This document shows positions 36,540-45,406 of a stretch of DNA of 64,000 nucleotides, one piece after another. Location of the stretch: the NCBI GenBank assembly GCA_016195815.1, contig JACPYX010000007.1:434001-498000 (forward strand), in the 5' to 3' direction. Under the pieces are notes generated by a model that saw nothing but the letters and a program-made list of their open reading frames with translations, had not been told where the DNA came from and made no database searches. How positions within the stretch are numbered: the first letter of the stretch is position 1; the number at the start of each line of letters is the position of its first letter. The position numbers and the translations under genes are program-made. Origin of the DNA: Chloroflexota bacterium (lineage in GTDB: Bacteria; Chloroflexota; Anaerolineae; Anaerolineales; Villigracilaceae).

Positions 36540-37421
36540 ATGGCAAAACTCGGATTTGTCGGGCTTGGCGTAATGGGCAGTCGCGTGGTCAAACGTCTTT
36601 TGGATGCGGGTCATCAGGTCGCTGGTTACAACCGCACCAAGTCAAAGGCGCAATGGCTATTGGATGCTGGCATGAAATGGGCGGACACGCCACGCATGGT
36701 CGCTGAAAATTCAGATATTACATTTACGATGGTCACTAATACAAACGCCCTTCGCAACGTCATGGAAGGTAAAGAGGGTCTGCTAGCTGGAATCAGTAAA
36801 GGCAAAATCCATGTGGATATGAGCACGGTCAGCCCTGTGTTCAGCCAGGAACTCGCAAAACAAATCGAAGCGAAAGGCGCGGCGATGTTGGATTCGCCTG
36901 TGTCCGGCAGCGTGGTCACGCTTGAAGAGGGAAAGTTGTCCATCATGGTCGGCGGCGACGCGGCTGTCTTTGAAAAAGTGAAACCGATCCTTTTGGATAT
37001 TGGTCCGAAAGTCACGCATGTAGGCAAAAATGGTCTGGCAGTCACAATGAAGATCGCAACGAATTTGAGTCTCGCCGTGCAAATGCTTGCCTTTAGCGAA
37101 GGTGTATTGCTGGCAGAGAAAAGCGGCATCAAGCGTGAGACTGCCGTTGAAGTTCTTCTCAATAGCGTGATTGCTTCGCCAATGGTGAAATATCGCGGAC
37201 CGTTTGTTCTGGATATGCCCGACGAAGCCTGGTTCGATTGTTACATGATGCAGAAAGACATGAACCTCGCGTTGGAACTGGGGCGCGAGTTGCAAGTCCC
37301 CTTGCCGACCACTGCGGTGACCAATGAATTTCTCAGCGCGGCGCGCGGCATGGGACTGGAGAAGCAGGACTTCGCAGTGATGTTCGATGTGCTCGCGCAA
37401 ATGTCGGGGGTGAAACGATGA
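36540..37421 (+). CDS. Beta-hydroxyacid dehydrogenase (3-hydroxyisobutyrate dehydrogenase-like)
   Basis: A 293-residue NAD(P)-dependent dehydrogenase: Rossmann motif GFVGLGVMGSRVVKRLLDAG (5-24), the substrate-binding loop DSPVSGSVVTLEEGKLSIMV (about 117-136) and the catalytic lysine in GLAVTMKIATN. The C-terminal helical domain is complete. Family members oxidise or reduce short beta-hydroxy acids such as 3-hydroxyisobutyrate, tartronate semialdehyde or glyoxylate. The ATG at 36540 has a strong GGAGG 5 nt upstream; the frame is open upstream into the regulator gene but this is overlap only. It overlaps the next gene by 4 bp. The true substrate is unknown. Confidence 0.88.
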   Translation: MAKLGFVGLGVMGSRVVKRLLDAGHQVAGYNRTKSKAQWLLDAGMKWADTPRMVAENSDITFTMVTNTNALRNVMEGKEGLLAGISKGKIHVDMSTVSPVFSQELAKQIEAKGAAMLDSPVSGSVVTLEEGKLSIMVGGDAAVFEKVKPILLDIGPKVTHVGKNGLAVTMKIATNLSLAVQMLAFSEGVLLAEKSGIKRETAVEVLLNSVIASPMVKYRGPFVLDMPDEAWFDCYMMQKDMNLALELGRELQVPLPTTAVTNEFLSAARGMGLEKQDFAVMFDVLAQMSGVKR

Positions 37422-38422
37422 CCAAGAAAACGGAATCAAACACAAAGTCAAGGCCTGAAGCGGTGGATGTCGAGCAATGGCTGCATGTTTACGAGCAGAT
37501 GGTCAAAATCCGCGAGTTCGAGGAGAAGGCAAATGAGTTGTACCTGAAAGCCATCATGCCCGGACTCACTCATTTGTATTCAGGGCAGGAAGCGGTTGCG
37601 GTCGGAGTCTGCGAAGCATTACGGCGCGAGGATTACATCACCAGCACGCATCGCGGCCACGGACATTGCCTTGCCAAGGGCGCGTCGGTGGATTTGATGT
37701 TTGCCGAGCTTTTAGGCAAGGAAGCAGGCTATTGCCGCGGCAAAGGCGGCTCGATGCACATCGCCGATCCCGCTTCGGGAAATCTCGGCGCGAACGCGAT
37801 CGTGGGCGGGAGCGCGGGCATCGCGACCGGCGCGGCGCTATCTGCCAAGAAACGCGGCAGTGACCAGGTGGCGGTTTGTTTTTTTGGCGAAGGGGCTTTG
37901 GGACAGGGCTTGTTGTACGAAGTGATGAACATGGCTTCGCTATGGAAACTGCCTGTTATTTACGTTTGCGAAAATAATCTTTACAACGAATACACACATT
38001 ACAGCGAAGCACTGGCCGGCGAAGTAACCCCCCGCGCAAAAGCGTTTGGCATTCATGCCGAAACGATTGATGGACAGGATGTGCAGTTGGTATACGAGAC
38101 GACCAAACGCCTGGTGGAACGCGCCCGCCGCGGCGAAGGTCCTGCGTTTTTGGAATGCATGACCTATCGCTATTATGGACATCACGTCGGCGACATCAGC
38201 CGGACGTATTATCGCTCGAAGGAAGAAGAGCAGGAGTGGCGGGAGACACGCGATCCGTTGAAAATACTCGCCGACAAACTTGTTGCAGGAAAACTTACCG
38301 ACCAATCGGTATTGGATCACATTCAAGCGGATGTAAGGTCTGAAGTGGAAAAAGGAATGCAGTTCGGCATTGACGCGCCTTACCCAGATCAAAGCGAGGT
38401 GAATGAAGATGTCTACGCCTGA
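37418..38422 (+). CDS. 2-oxoacid (acetoin/pyruvate-type) dehydrogenase E1 component, alpha subunit
   Basis: A 334-residue thiamine-diphosphate enzyme subunit. It has THLYSGQEAVAVGVCEALR, the loop THRGHGHCLAKGASVDLMFAE, the YCRGKGGSMHIAD segment and the TPP-Mg motif GEGALGQGLLYEVMNMASLW followed by ENNLYNEYT. Size and motifs match AcoA/PdhA-type alpha subunits of the alpha2-beta2 E1. It decarboxylates a 2-oxoacid (or cleaves acetoin) and passes the acyl group to the E2 lipoyl arm. It overlaps the dehydrogenase before it (ATGA) and the beta subunit after it, so subunits are coupled in translation. Which 2-oxoacid is used cannot be told. Confidence 0.9.
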   Translation: MTKKTESNTKSRPEAVDVEQWLHVYEQMVKIREFEEKANELYLKAIMPGLTHLYSGQEAVAVGVCEALRREDYITSTHRGHGHCLAKGASVDLMFAELLGKEAGYCRGKGGSMHIADPASGNLGANAIVGGSAGIATGAALSAKKRGSDQVAVCFFGEGALGQGLLYEVMNMASLWKLPVIYVCENNLYNEYTHYSEALAGEVTPRAKAFGIHAETIDGQDVQLVYETTKRLVERARRGEGPAFLECMTYRYYGHHVGDISRTYYRSKEEEQEWRETRDPLKILADKLVAGKLTDQSVLDHIQADVRSEVEKGMQFGIDAPYPDQSEVNEDVYA

Positions 38423-39401
38423 GCGCGAACTGACATTTGCAGAGGCAGTCCGCGAAGCACTGGCGGAAGAAATGCGCCGCGACCCGAATGTTTTCATCAT
38501 GGGTGAAGATGTTGCCGAAGCTGGCACTCCGTTCAAGGTGCTATCGGGGTTGGTGGAGGAATTTGGCAAAGAGCGTGTGATGGATACGCCCATTTCGGAG
38601 CCCGGCTTTACGGGCATAGGCGTTGGCGCGGCAGTCACGGGCATGAGACCCGTGATTGACATCATGTTTGGAGACTTTCTCACGCTGACGATGGATCAAA
38701 TCGTCAACCAGGCGGCGAAGATCCATTACATGTCTGGCGGCAAAATGAAAGCGCCGATTGTCTTTCGCACAACGATGGGTGCGACACGCCGTTCCGCCGC
38801 ACAGCACTCGCAGAGTTTACAGGCCTGGGTCAGCCATGTGCCAGGTTTGAAAGTGGTCATGCCGTCCACGCCGTATGACGCGAAAGGTTTGCTCAAGACC
38901 GCTATTCGTGACGACAATCCCGTTGTTTTTATCGAAGACAAGATGATGTTCAAAATGAAAGGGTTCGTCCCCGCCGAGGAATATACCATCCCGTTCGGAG
39001 TTGCAGATATAAAGCGGAGGGGCGAAGATATAACTTTAGTGGCAACCAGCTCGATGGTCCAGGTTGCGCTCGGCGCGGCGGAGAAGTTGAGTCAAATCGG
39101 GATCAGCGCCGAGGTGATTGATCCGCGTACCACATCGCCGCTCGACAAACAAACATTTATTAACTCGGCGAAGAAAACCTCGCGCGCCATCGTCATTGAC
39201 GAAGGATATGAAGCTTACGGCGTCACCGCAGAACTTGCCTCGGTCATTGCGGACGGCGCTTTTTATTATCTCGATGCGCCCGTCAAGCGCATGGGCGCGA
39301 TGGACGTACCGATTCCGTTTTCGCCTGCATTGGAAGACCTGACAGTTCCAACAGAGGAAACGGTTTTTGAAATGGCAAAGTCTCTTTGCGGGAGAAACTA
39401 A
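38409..39401 (+). CDS. 2-oxoacid (acetoin/pyruvate-type) dehydrogenase E1 component, beta subunit
   Basis: A 330-residue transketolase-like subunit: ELTFAEAVREALAEEM, FIMGEDVAEAG, the SEPGFTGIGVGAAVTGMRPV loop, TTMGATRRSAAQHSQSLQAW and the C-terminal half with ITLVATSSMV and AEVIDPRTTSPLD. It pairs with the alpha subunit to form the E1 active site. I choose the ATG at 38409 because GAGGT is 8 nt upstream; an ATG two codons earlier is only 2 nt from it. The gene overlaps the alpha subunit by 14 bp and touches the next gene (TAATG). Confidence 0.9.
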   Translation: MSTPERELTFAEAVREALAEEMRRDPNVFIMGEDVAEAGTPFKVLSGLVEEFGKERVMDTPISEPGFTGIGVGAAVTGMRPVIDIMFGDFLTLTMDQIVNQAAKIHYMSGGKMKAPIVFRTTMGATRRSAAQHSQSLQAWVSHVPGLKVVMPSTPYDAKGLLKTAIRDDNPVVFIEDKMMFKMKGFVPAEEYTIPFGVADIKRRGEDITLVATSSMVQVALGAAEKLSQIGISAEVIDPRTTSPLDKQTFINSAKKTSRAIVIDEGYEAYGVTAELASVIADGAFYYLDAPVKRMGAMDVPIPFSPALEDLTVPTEETVFEMAKSLCGRN

Positions 39402-40726
39402 TGGCTATCAAAACTTATGGCACGATGGCAGTGGATTGGGAACAGCGCATTGACTTTGACCGCTTGCGCCGCGAACGGTTGGATCGCGCCAAAGCCCTGC
39501 TCAAAAAATCCGAGATGGGCGCGCTGCTGTGTTTCGACATGAACAACGTGCGCTACATCACCGCGACTCACATCGGCACATGGGCGCAGGACAAAGCGAA
39601 TCGTTTCACACTTTTGCCGCAGGACGACGAACCGATCTTGTGGGACTTTGGGTCTGCCGCAAAACATCATCAACTCTACGCTCCCTGGCTGGGAGAGAAA
39701 CGCTCGCGTGCGGGCATTTCCATGTTGCGCGGCGCGATGTCCCCGGAAATGGGACGCGCCGAAGATGTGGCAAATAAGATCTGGGCCGAACTCAAAGAGC
39801 GCGGTTTGGAGAAAGAACCCGTCGGTGTGGATATTGCCGAAGTCCCGGTTTTATTTGAATTGCAGAAAAAGGGATTGACCATTGTTGACGGGCAACAGTT
39901 ATTGTCTGAAGCTCGCGTCATCAAGACGGTGGATGAAATCGCCCTGCTCACCCACGCCGCCGCGCAGGTGGATGCGGCTTACGATGAGTTATACCGCGCC
40001 ATGAAACCCGGTATGCGCGAGAACGAAGCAGTGGGTCTGGTCTCTAAAGTTTTGTACGATCTCGGCTCGGAATATGTTGAAGCGGTCAACGCAATTTCTG
40101 GCGAACGCTGTAACCCGCATCCGCACGTATTCTCTGACCGCATGTTGCGTCCAGGAGATCCTGTCTATTACGACGTCCTTCAATCCTACATGGGCTATCG
40201 CACTTGCTACTATCGAACCTTCACCATCGGCTACGCATCTCATGCCATGACAGATGCCTACAAACGCTGCCGCGATTATCTCGATGCCGCGATTGAACTT
40301 GTCCGCCCCGGCCGCACAACAGCAGAAATTGCATCCGTGTGGCCAAAGGCTGAAGAGTTTGGTTTCCCAAGTGAAGAAGCCGCCTTCGCTTTGCAATATG
40401 GGCATGGCGTCGGTTTGGCGATTTGGGAAAAACCTGTCATCAGCAGACTCGTCTCGCTCGATCATCCCCATGAGATCAAACCCGGCATGGTCTTTGCGCT
40501 TGAAACTTATTGGCCATCCACCGATGGCTGGAGCGCAGCGCGCATCGAAGAAGAAATTGTCGTCACCGAAACAGGTCACGAGATCATCACGCGCTTCCCC
40601 GCCAACGATCTTATGGTCGCCGGTCATCATTATTACACCGCCTCCGGTCCGCTCCCAACCACTCGCACGCACGAACCTGAGTTGAACGAACAGGTTGTCG
40701 AAATGGTCAAGGCAGTTCGAGGATAA
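39401..40726 (+). CDS. M24-fold (creatinase/prolidase-like) protein with an altered metal site
   Basis: A 441-residue protein with the two-domain layout of creatinase/prolidase: N-terminal domain (1-180, FDMNNVRYITATH) and pita-bread domain (180-441). Of the five metal ligands of M24 peptidases, D258 (YYDVLQ), H335 (YGHGVGLAIW), E368 (FALETYW) and E383 (RIEEEIV) are present, but the second aspartate position is C269 (YRTCYYRTFTIG). The H and EE positions argue for retained catalysis, yet dinuclear metal binding as in aminopeptidase P is doubtful. It sits between E1 beta and E2 genes in the same operon, so it may act on a C-N or C-S bond in a small substrate, as creatinase and DddP lyases do in this fold. 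GGAGAAACTA precedes the ATG. Confidence 0.82.
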   Translation: MAIKTYGTMAVDWEQRIDFDRLRRERLDRAKALLKKSEMGALLCFDMNNVRYITATHIGTWAQDKANRFTLLPQDDEPILWDFGSAAKHHQLYAPWLGEKRSRAGISMLRGAMSPEMGRAEDVANKIWAELKERGLEKEPVGVDIAEVPVLFELQKKGLTIVDGQQLLSEARVIKTVDEIALLTHAAAQVDAAYDELYRAMKPGMRENEAVGLVSKVLYDLGSEYVEAVNAISGERCNPHPHVFSDRMLRPGDPVYYDVLQSYMGYRTCYYRTFTIGYASHAMTDAYKRCRDYLDAAIELVRPGRTTAEIASVWPKAEEFGFPSEEAAFALQYGHGVGLAIWEKPVISRLVSLDHPHEIKPGMVFALETYWPSTDGWSAARIEEEIVVTETGHEIITRFPANDLMVAGHHYYTASGPLPTTRTHEPELNEQVVEMVKAVRG

Positions 40727-42058
40727 ATGGCGACCAGCGTCATCATGCCCGCGCTCGAAATGACCCAGGAGTCCGGCAGGCTTGTTGCATGGCTCAAGCG
40801 TGAAGGCGAATCGGTAACAAAAGGCGAGCCAATCATGGAGATCGAAACCGACAAGGTAACGATTGAGATCGAAGCGCCTGCTACCGGGATTCTCGGCGGC
40901 GTTCTCGTCAAAGAGAACGATGTTGTACCGGTCGGTCAGACGATTGCCTGGATTCTTGCGCCAGGTGAAAAAGCGCCCGCACCTTCGCCTCTCGACTCGC
41001 ATTCCGGCCGCGCTTCAACCGTCACCGCGCGAGGCGACGGTAAACAAAACACAGCCCAGGCGCTCGAAGTTTCCCCGCTGGCACGCAACATTGCCGACGA
41101 ACATGGGATTGACCTCGCGCTGGTGAAATCAAATGGCAATCGGATTGAGAAGGCTGATGTTCTCGCATACATAAACTCGCATCAGACTGCGCCTCAGCCT
41201 GCTTCTGTTTCGTCGAGTGTTTCCTCCCCGATTCGACTCGCACCCGCCTCGCCGAAAGCGCGTCAACTTGCCCGGGAGCAGGGAATTGATCTTTTAACGG
41301 TGACAGGTTCGGGTCCGGATGGAGCCGTTCTTTCGTCTGATGTGATGAAGGTTAAAGAAGTCACCGCAACAACCAGTATTGAAACACCAGGCACAGTCTG
41401 GCGCGTAATGGCTGAACGCATGACCGCCAGTTGGACGACTGTCCCGCACTTTTATCTAATCCGCGAAGTGGATGCCAGCGATCTTATCGAATGGCGCACA
41501 CGCATTGCCGCGAAGGTCGAAAAACAGAGCGGCATCAAACCAACATATACTGACCTGCTTATTAAATTGATTGGTTTTACCCTGCGTGAACATCCGCGCG
41601 TGAATGCATCTTGGGTGAATAGAAATATCCAATTTAATAACGATGTAAACGTCGGCATTGCCGCCGCAATTGAGGATGGACTTATCGTGCCGGTCATCCG
41701 TCATGCAGATAGTTCATCAATCGGTGAAATTGCCGTGCAGCGAAAGGATTTGATCGAGCGCGCACAAAACCGCAAACTTCGTCCTGCTGATATTTCCGAT
41801 GGGACTTTCACTTTATCCAATCTCGGCATGTACAACGTGGACGCGTTCAATGCCATTGTCAACGCGCCGCAAGCCGCCATTCTTGCGGTCGGAAGAATCG
41901 TGGAGCGGGTGGTCGCTGTCCACGGGGCGCCAGCCGTAAGGTCTATGATGACCGTATCCCTTTCCTGTGATCATCGCGTCGTGGACGGCGCGCGTGCGGC
42001 GCAATTTCTCGATGATCTTGCAAATCTGATCGAAGAGCCATTGGGATTGTTGAGTTGA
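40727..42058 (+). CDS. Dihydrolipoamide acyltransferase (E2) with two peripheral subunit-binding domains
   Basis: A 443-residue E2. The lipoyl domain (about 1-78) carries the modified lysine K43 in IETDKVTIEIEAPATG. Two successive peripheral subunit-binding segments follow, VSPLARNIADEHGIDLALVK and ASPKARQLAREQGIDLLTVT, separated by a Ser/Pro/Gln linker. The catalytic domain (about 215-443) ends with the signature SCDHRVVDGARAAQFLDDL. It transfers the acyl group from E1 to CoA. The gene begins directly after the stop of the M24-like gene. No E3 (dihydrolipoamide dehydrogenase) is encoded in the window, so E3 must be shared from elsewhere. Two binding domains in one E2 chain are unusual. Confidence 0.9.
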   Translation: MATSVIMPALEMTQESGRLVAWLKREGESVTKGEPIMEIETDKVTIEIEAPATGILGGVLVKENDVVPVGQTIAWILAPGEKAPAPSPLDSHSGRASTVTARGDGKQNTAQALEVSPLARNIADEHGIDLALVKSNGNRIEKADVLAYINSHQTAPQPASVSSSVSSPIRLAPASPKARQLAREQGIDLLTVTGSGPDGAVLSSDVMKVKEVTATTSIETPGTVWRVMAERMTASWTTVPHFYLIREVDASDLIEWRTRIAAKVEKQSGIKPTYTDLLIKLIGFTLREHPRVNASWVNRNIQFNNDVNVGIAAAIEDGLIVPVIRHADSSSIGEIAVQRKDLIERAQNRKLRPADISDGTFTLSNLGMYNVDAFNAIVNAPQAAILAVGRIVERVVAVHGAPAVRSMMTVSLSCDHRVVDGARAAQFLDDLANLIEEPLGLLS

Positions 42059-42168
42059 AACGGTGCTGCGATGAATGTGAAAGGAGGTGAGACAGAGAAA
42101 CACCTTGTATTGGATTCTGTTGGATCTGAAATTCACATCAATATTTGAAAGCCAAAGAGGAGACCAGA

Positions 42169-43428
42169 ATGAATTCTAAAATTTGGAAACTGGTGATCGG
42201 CATTGCCTTACTCAGCCTTCTGATCACCGCCTGTGGCAGCGCAGCCACTCCGCAAGCGCCAACTGCTCCTGCGACCACAGCTCCGGTAGTAACGGAGGCG
42301 CCCAGTGCAACCTCCGAGCCCCCGATTAAAGTCGGCGCTTCGCTCCCGCTGACCGGCAACTTTTCTGCTCCCGGAACTGCAGCCCAGAAAGGCTACCAGT
42401 TGTGGGCAGACATGGTCAACAAATCAGGCGGTTTACTTGGCCGTCAGGTGGAGTTTGTAATTTATGACAATGCGTCCAACCCCGATACTGCTGTAGCTGA
42501 CTATGAACGCTTGATCACCCAGGATAAAGTTGACCTAGTGGTAGGGCCATTTTCCAGCAAATTGGTTATTCCTACATCCGAAGTTGCCGCCAAATATGGC
42601 TACGCTTTCCCTGAACCAGCCGGCGGCGCGCCGAACGTCTTTAATCGCGGCCTGACCAATATCTTCTTTGCCCAGCCCGCTCCTTCCGTTGATCAGGCTA
42701 TTCCGTTTGCCAAGTACGTTTTGAGCCTGCCGGCAGATTCGCGCCCGAAGACCTTCGCGGTCATTACAGGAGATGACCCCTTCAGCGTCAGCGTGGTGGA
42801 AAGTGTGCAGAAATTGTTGACAGACGGCGGCCTGACCATGGTGCTCAAAGAGGTCTACCCGGCCGATACGAAAGACTTTTCTTCGCTGGCCGCTAAAGTT
42901 GCCGACAAGAATCCGGATTTGATCATCGGCGGAACTCAATTTGAAGACTCTGTCGGTCAGATCAAAGCCTATCAACAGGCCGGCTATCAACCGCGCGGCG
43001 CCATGTTCACTACCGGACCCAGCCTGCCGAAAGAATTCAGCGAGGCCCTTGGTACGGCCACTGAAGGTGTCTTCGCTCCTATTTCCTGGTTCGAGGCGTC
43101 CACGATAAAAACCAATCCTGAATTTGTGAAAGCGTACCATGACAAGTACGGCTCTGAACCGATTGCTGAAGATTCAGCAAACGCTTTCACAGTTGGACAG
43201 GTACTTCAGCAGGCGGTAGAAAATATCCAGAGTGTGGATAATGCCAAATTGATTGAAGAAATGCACAAAGCGACCTTCACTACAGTCGTCGGCCCTCTTT
43301 CATTCGACGCTCTTGGCCAACCCAAGGGTTCATTTATGGTCTTGCAGTGGCAGGGCGGCAAGATCGTCATTGTTGGCCCCGACTATGCCAAGCAGGCTGA
43401 CCCAATCTGGCCCAAGCCGCAGTGGTAG
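42169..43428 (+). CDS. ABC transporter substrate-binding lipoprotein, branched-chain amino acid/amide (LivK) type
   Basis: A 419-residue exported lipoprotein. The signal sequence ends in LLITAC with the lipid-modified cysteine C22, followed by a Thr/Pro/Ala-rich linker. The mature part has a type I periplasmic-binding fold: IKVGASLPLTGNFSAPGTAA, VEFVIYDNASNPDTAVADYE, VVGPFSSKLVIPTSEVAAKY and a C-terminal lobe. It captures an amino acid, amide or other small organic compound outside the membrane and hands it to the LivHM channel encoded next. GAGGAG is 6 nt before the ATG at 42169; a TTG in frame at 42145 lacks a proper signal context. The 110-bp gap upstream (42059-42168) holds no gene I can support. 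Confidence 0.92.
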   Translation: MNSKIWKLVIGIALLSLLITACGSAATPQAPTAPATTAPVVTEAPSATSEPPIKVGASLPLTGNFSAPGTAAQKGYQLWADMVNKSGGLLGRQVEFVIYDNASNPDTAVADYERLITQDKVDLVVGPFSSKLVIPTSEVAAKYGYAFPEPAGGAPNVFNRGLTNIFFAQPAPSVDQAIPFAKYVLSLPADSRPKTFAVITGDDPFSVSVVESVQKLLTDGGLTMVLKEVYPADTKDFSSLAAKVADKNPDLIIGGTQFEDSVGQIKAYQQAGYQPRGAMFTTGPSLPKEFSEALGTATEGVFAPISWFEASTIKTNPEFVKAYHDKYGSEPIAEDSANAFTVGQVLQQAVENIQSVDNAKLIEEMHKATFTTVVGPLSFDALGQPKGSFMVLQWQGGKIVIVGPDYAKQADPIWPKPQW

Positions 43429-43463
43429 TACACACTTAACATTGGGCTGAAAGTCTAATAGAG

Positions 43464-43500
43464 ATAAGCCAGGGGCGGCCAAAAACCATCCCTGGCTTAT
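43464..43500 (+). promoter_or_regulatory. Intercistronic stem-loop between binding-protein and permease genes
   Basis: Perfect 11-bp stem ATAAGCCAGGG / CCCTGGCTTAT with a 15-nt loop, just before the RBS of livH and without a T tract. Such structures commonly protect the 3' end of the abundant binding-protein message or attenuate transcription into the permease genes. Confidence 0.65.
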
Positions 43501-43516
43501 TGCAAAGAGGCATAAG

Positions 43517-44404
43517 ATGACAATCCCGTCTTTTCATTTGTTCGTTCAAACTTTGATCTTGGGGGGGTTGGTTGGCGGCGTGTACGCCCTGATGGCGTCC
43601 GGGCTGACGCTGATCTTTGGCGTCATGCGTGTGATCAACGTCGCGCACGGCGCGTTTCTTATTCTGGGGGCTTATATTACTTACGAATTATTCCAATACT
43701 TTAAGATAGACCCCATTGCATCCATTTTAATTACCATGCCGGTTTTCTTTGGGGCAGGCTGGCTCATCCAGCGTTACATGCTTTCGAGAATTGCAAACCC
43801 CGAACAAACGTCTGTATTGGTTACATTCGCGCTGGCGCTTGTTCTGGAAGGAATTTTAGGTTTTATTTTCCAAACAACAGCCCGCATGGTTACGCCCAGC
43901 TACACGAGCGATGCCTTCATATTTGCCACATATCGCTTTCCCGTTACCCGCCTGATAGGTTTTGGTACTGCCCTGCTGATCATACTATTACTTTATTTAA
44001 TATTGCAATATACCAATCTTGGCAGGGCGATCCGCGCCACGACCCAGGATCCGCGTGCTGCACAATTAATGGGCATCAACACCTCGATGATTTCTGCGTT
44101 CACGTTTGCATTGGGATTATCCACAGCGGCGGCTGGAGGCTCGCTTCTAAGTATTATTTACAGCTTTAATCCATCCAGCCAGGCAGATTGGATTGCGCGC
44201 ACACTTTCCATTATTGTTCTTGGCGGCATGGGGAGTATACCTGGCGCCTTGATTGCCGCGCTAACTCTGGGAGTCATGGAACAAATGACGTCAATTGTAG
44301 TCACATTGTACTGGTCGCCGATTGTTTTTTACTTTTTTCTTTTCTTTACTTTGATCATTCGCCCACAAGGCTTGTTGGGTGAAATAATCCGGGAGAAGGG
44401 TTAA
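43517..44404 (+). CDS. livH: Branched-chain amino acid-type ABC permease LivH
   Basis: A 295-residue membrane protein with about eight helices. GGVYALMASGLTLIFGVMRV followed by NVAHGAFLILGAYI is the LivH signature at the N-terminus; ATTQDPRAAQLMGINTSMIS and LGGMGSIPGALIAALTLGVM form the EAA-like contact loop and end region. It makes one half of the inner-membrane channel. AAAGAGG lies upstream of the ATG; the stop overlaps the livM start (TAATG). Substrate depends on the binding protein and is unknown. Confidence 0.93.
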   Translation: MTIPSFHLFVQTLILGGLVGGVYALMASGLTLIFGVMRVINVAHGAFLILGAYITYELFQYFKIDPIASILITMPVFFGAGWLIQRYMLSRIANPEQTSVLVTFALALVLEGILGFIFQTTARMVTPSYTSDAFIFATYRFPVTRLIGFGTALLIILLLYLILQYTNLGRAIRATTQDPRAAQLMGINTSMISAFTFALGLSTAAAGGSLLSIIYSFNPSSQADWIARTLSIIVLGGMGSIPGALIAALTLGVMEQMTSIVVTLYWSPIVFYFFLFFTLIIRPQGLLGEIIREKG

Positions 44405-45399
44405 TGAAAAAGATTCGAATTCCCGCGCCGGTTTGGACCGTTGGCCTGTTCATTGCCCTGTTGGCCGCTCCATTCGCTGCACGGTCGCAATATCAGCAAC
44501 ACATCATGGTCATGACCCTGATGGCGGCAGTGCTGGCCTCAAGCTGGAATATTATCGGCGGCTATACTGGTTATACCTCACTGGGTCACGCGGCTTTCTT
44601 CGGGTTGGGTGGTTACCTTGTCGCATGGACGAATAATCGCTATGGCTGGCATCCGTTTATCAGTTCCTGGTTCCTTGCCCTCGTGGTAATGGTTATTGCA
44701 TTGATTATGGGCTGGATTTCTCTGCGCACTCAGGGTTCGGCATTTGTAGTTGTAACCATTGCTGTGGTTTTCATTTTCCGCCTTTTGGCATTAAACCTGA
44801 GCGACATTACCAACGGTGCAAAAGGGCTGACCCAGCCCAGGCCCGGCTGGGCTGGCATACCCTGGTCACCTGAAGTAATTAAAATTCCTTTTTATTACAT
44901 CATGCTGGCATTGCTGAGTTTGACGATCTTCGTCTCATGGCGCATTCGACAATCCAAGTTTGGGATGGGCTTGATTGCCATTCGAGAAGATGAGGGCAAG
45001 GCGGAATCAGTAGGCATTGACACCATGATGTACAAAGTGTTGGCATTTGGGATTAGCGCCTACTTTGTCGCAGTGGCCGGGGGCATTTACTCCTATTTCT
45101 TTACTTTTATTGACCCAAGTTTCGTCTTCGGCATCTTTACCAGTGTAACAATGGTCTTGATGGCAATATTGGGCGGGCGAGGCACACTCTGGGGCCCTAT
45201 ATTGGGCGCATTTATTATGGCACCGCTCTCTGACTGGATCGTCGGTAAATTTGGCGGTTCACAGATCCACCTGGCTGTTTTCGGCGGGATACTGCTGCTC
45301 GTCATGTTGTTCATGCCGCAAGGGATTCTGCCCACATTGATCGAATTCCTAAATAAACGCGCCAAAGCCCGCAATGTTTCAGCGGGCAATCCGTCATGA
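44404..45399 (+). CDS. livM: Branched-chain amino acid-type ABC permease LivM
   Basis: A 331-residue membrane protein, second half of the channel. Signature segments are IIGGYTGYTSLGHAAFFGLG near the N-terminus and AIREDEGKAESVGIDTMMYK followed by ISAYFVAVAGGIYSY in the contact-loop region; GGRGTLWGPILGAFI sits near the C-terminus. The length and about nine hydrophobic helices are normal. It overlaps livH by one base, and livG begins 7 bp after its stop, so the transporter genes form one translationally linked block. Confidence 0.93.
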   Translation: MKKIRIPAPVWTVGLFIALLAAPFAARSQYQQHIMVMTLMAAVLASSWNIIGGYTGYTSLGHAAFFGLGGYLVAWTNNRYGWHPFISSWFLALVVMVIALIMGWISLRTQGSAFVVVTIAVVFIFRLLALNLSDITNGAKGLTQPRPGWAGIPWSPEVIKIPFYYIMLALLSLTIFVSWRIRQSKFGMGLIAIREDEGKAESVGIDTMMYKVLAFGISAYFVAVAGGIYSYFFTFIDPSFVFGIFTSVTMVLMAILGGRGTLWGPILGAFIMAPLSDWIVGKFGGSQIHLAVFGGILLLVMLFMPQGILPTLIEFLNKRAKARNVSAGNPS

Positions 45400-45406
45400 G
45401 GAAAAC

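Noticed and set aside
39989-41002. 337-residue minus-strand reading frame
   Set aside because: It lies antisense to the M24-like and E2 genes, whose protein motifs are clear; its translation is low-complexity and has no recognisable motif.
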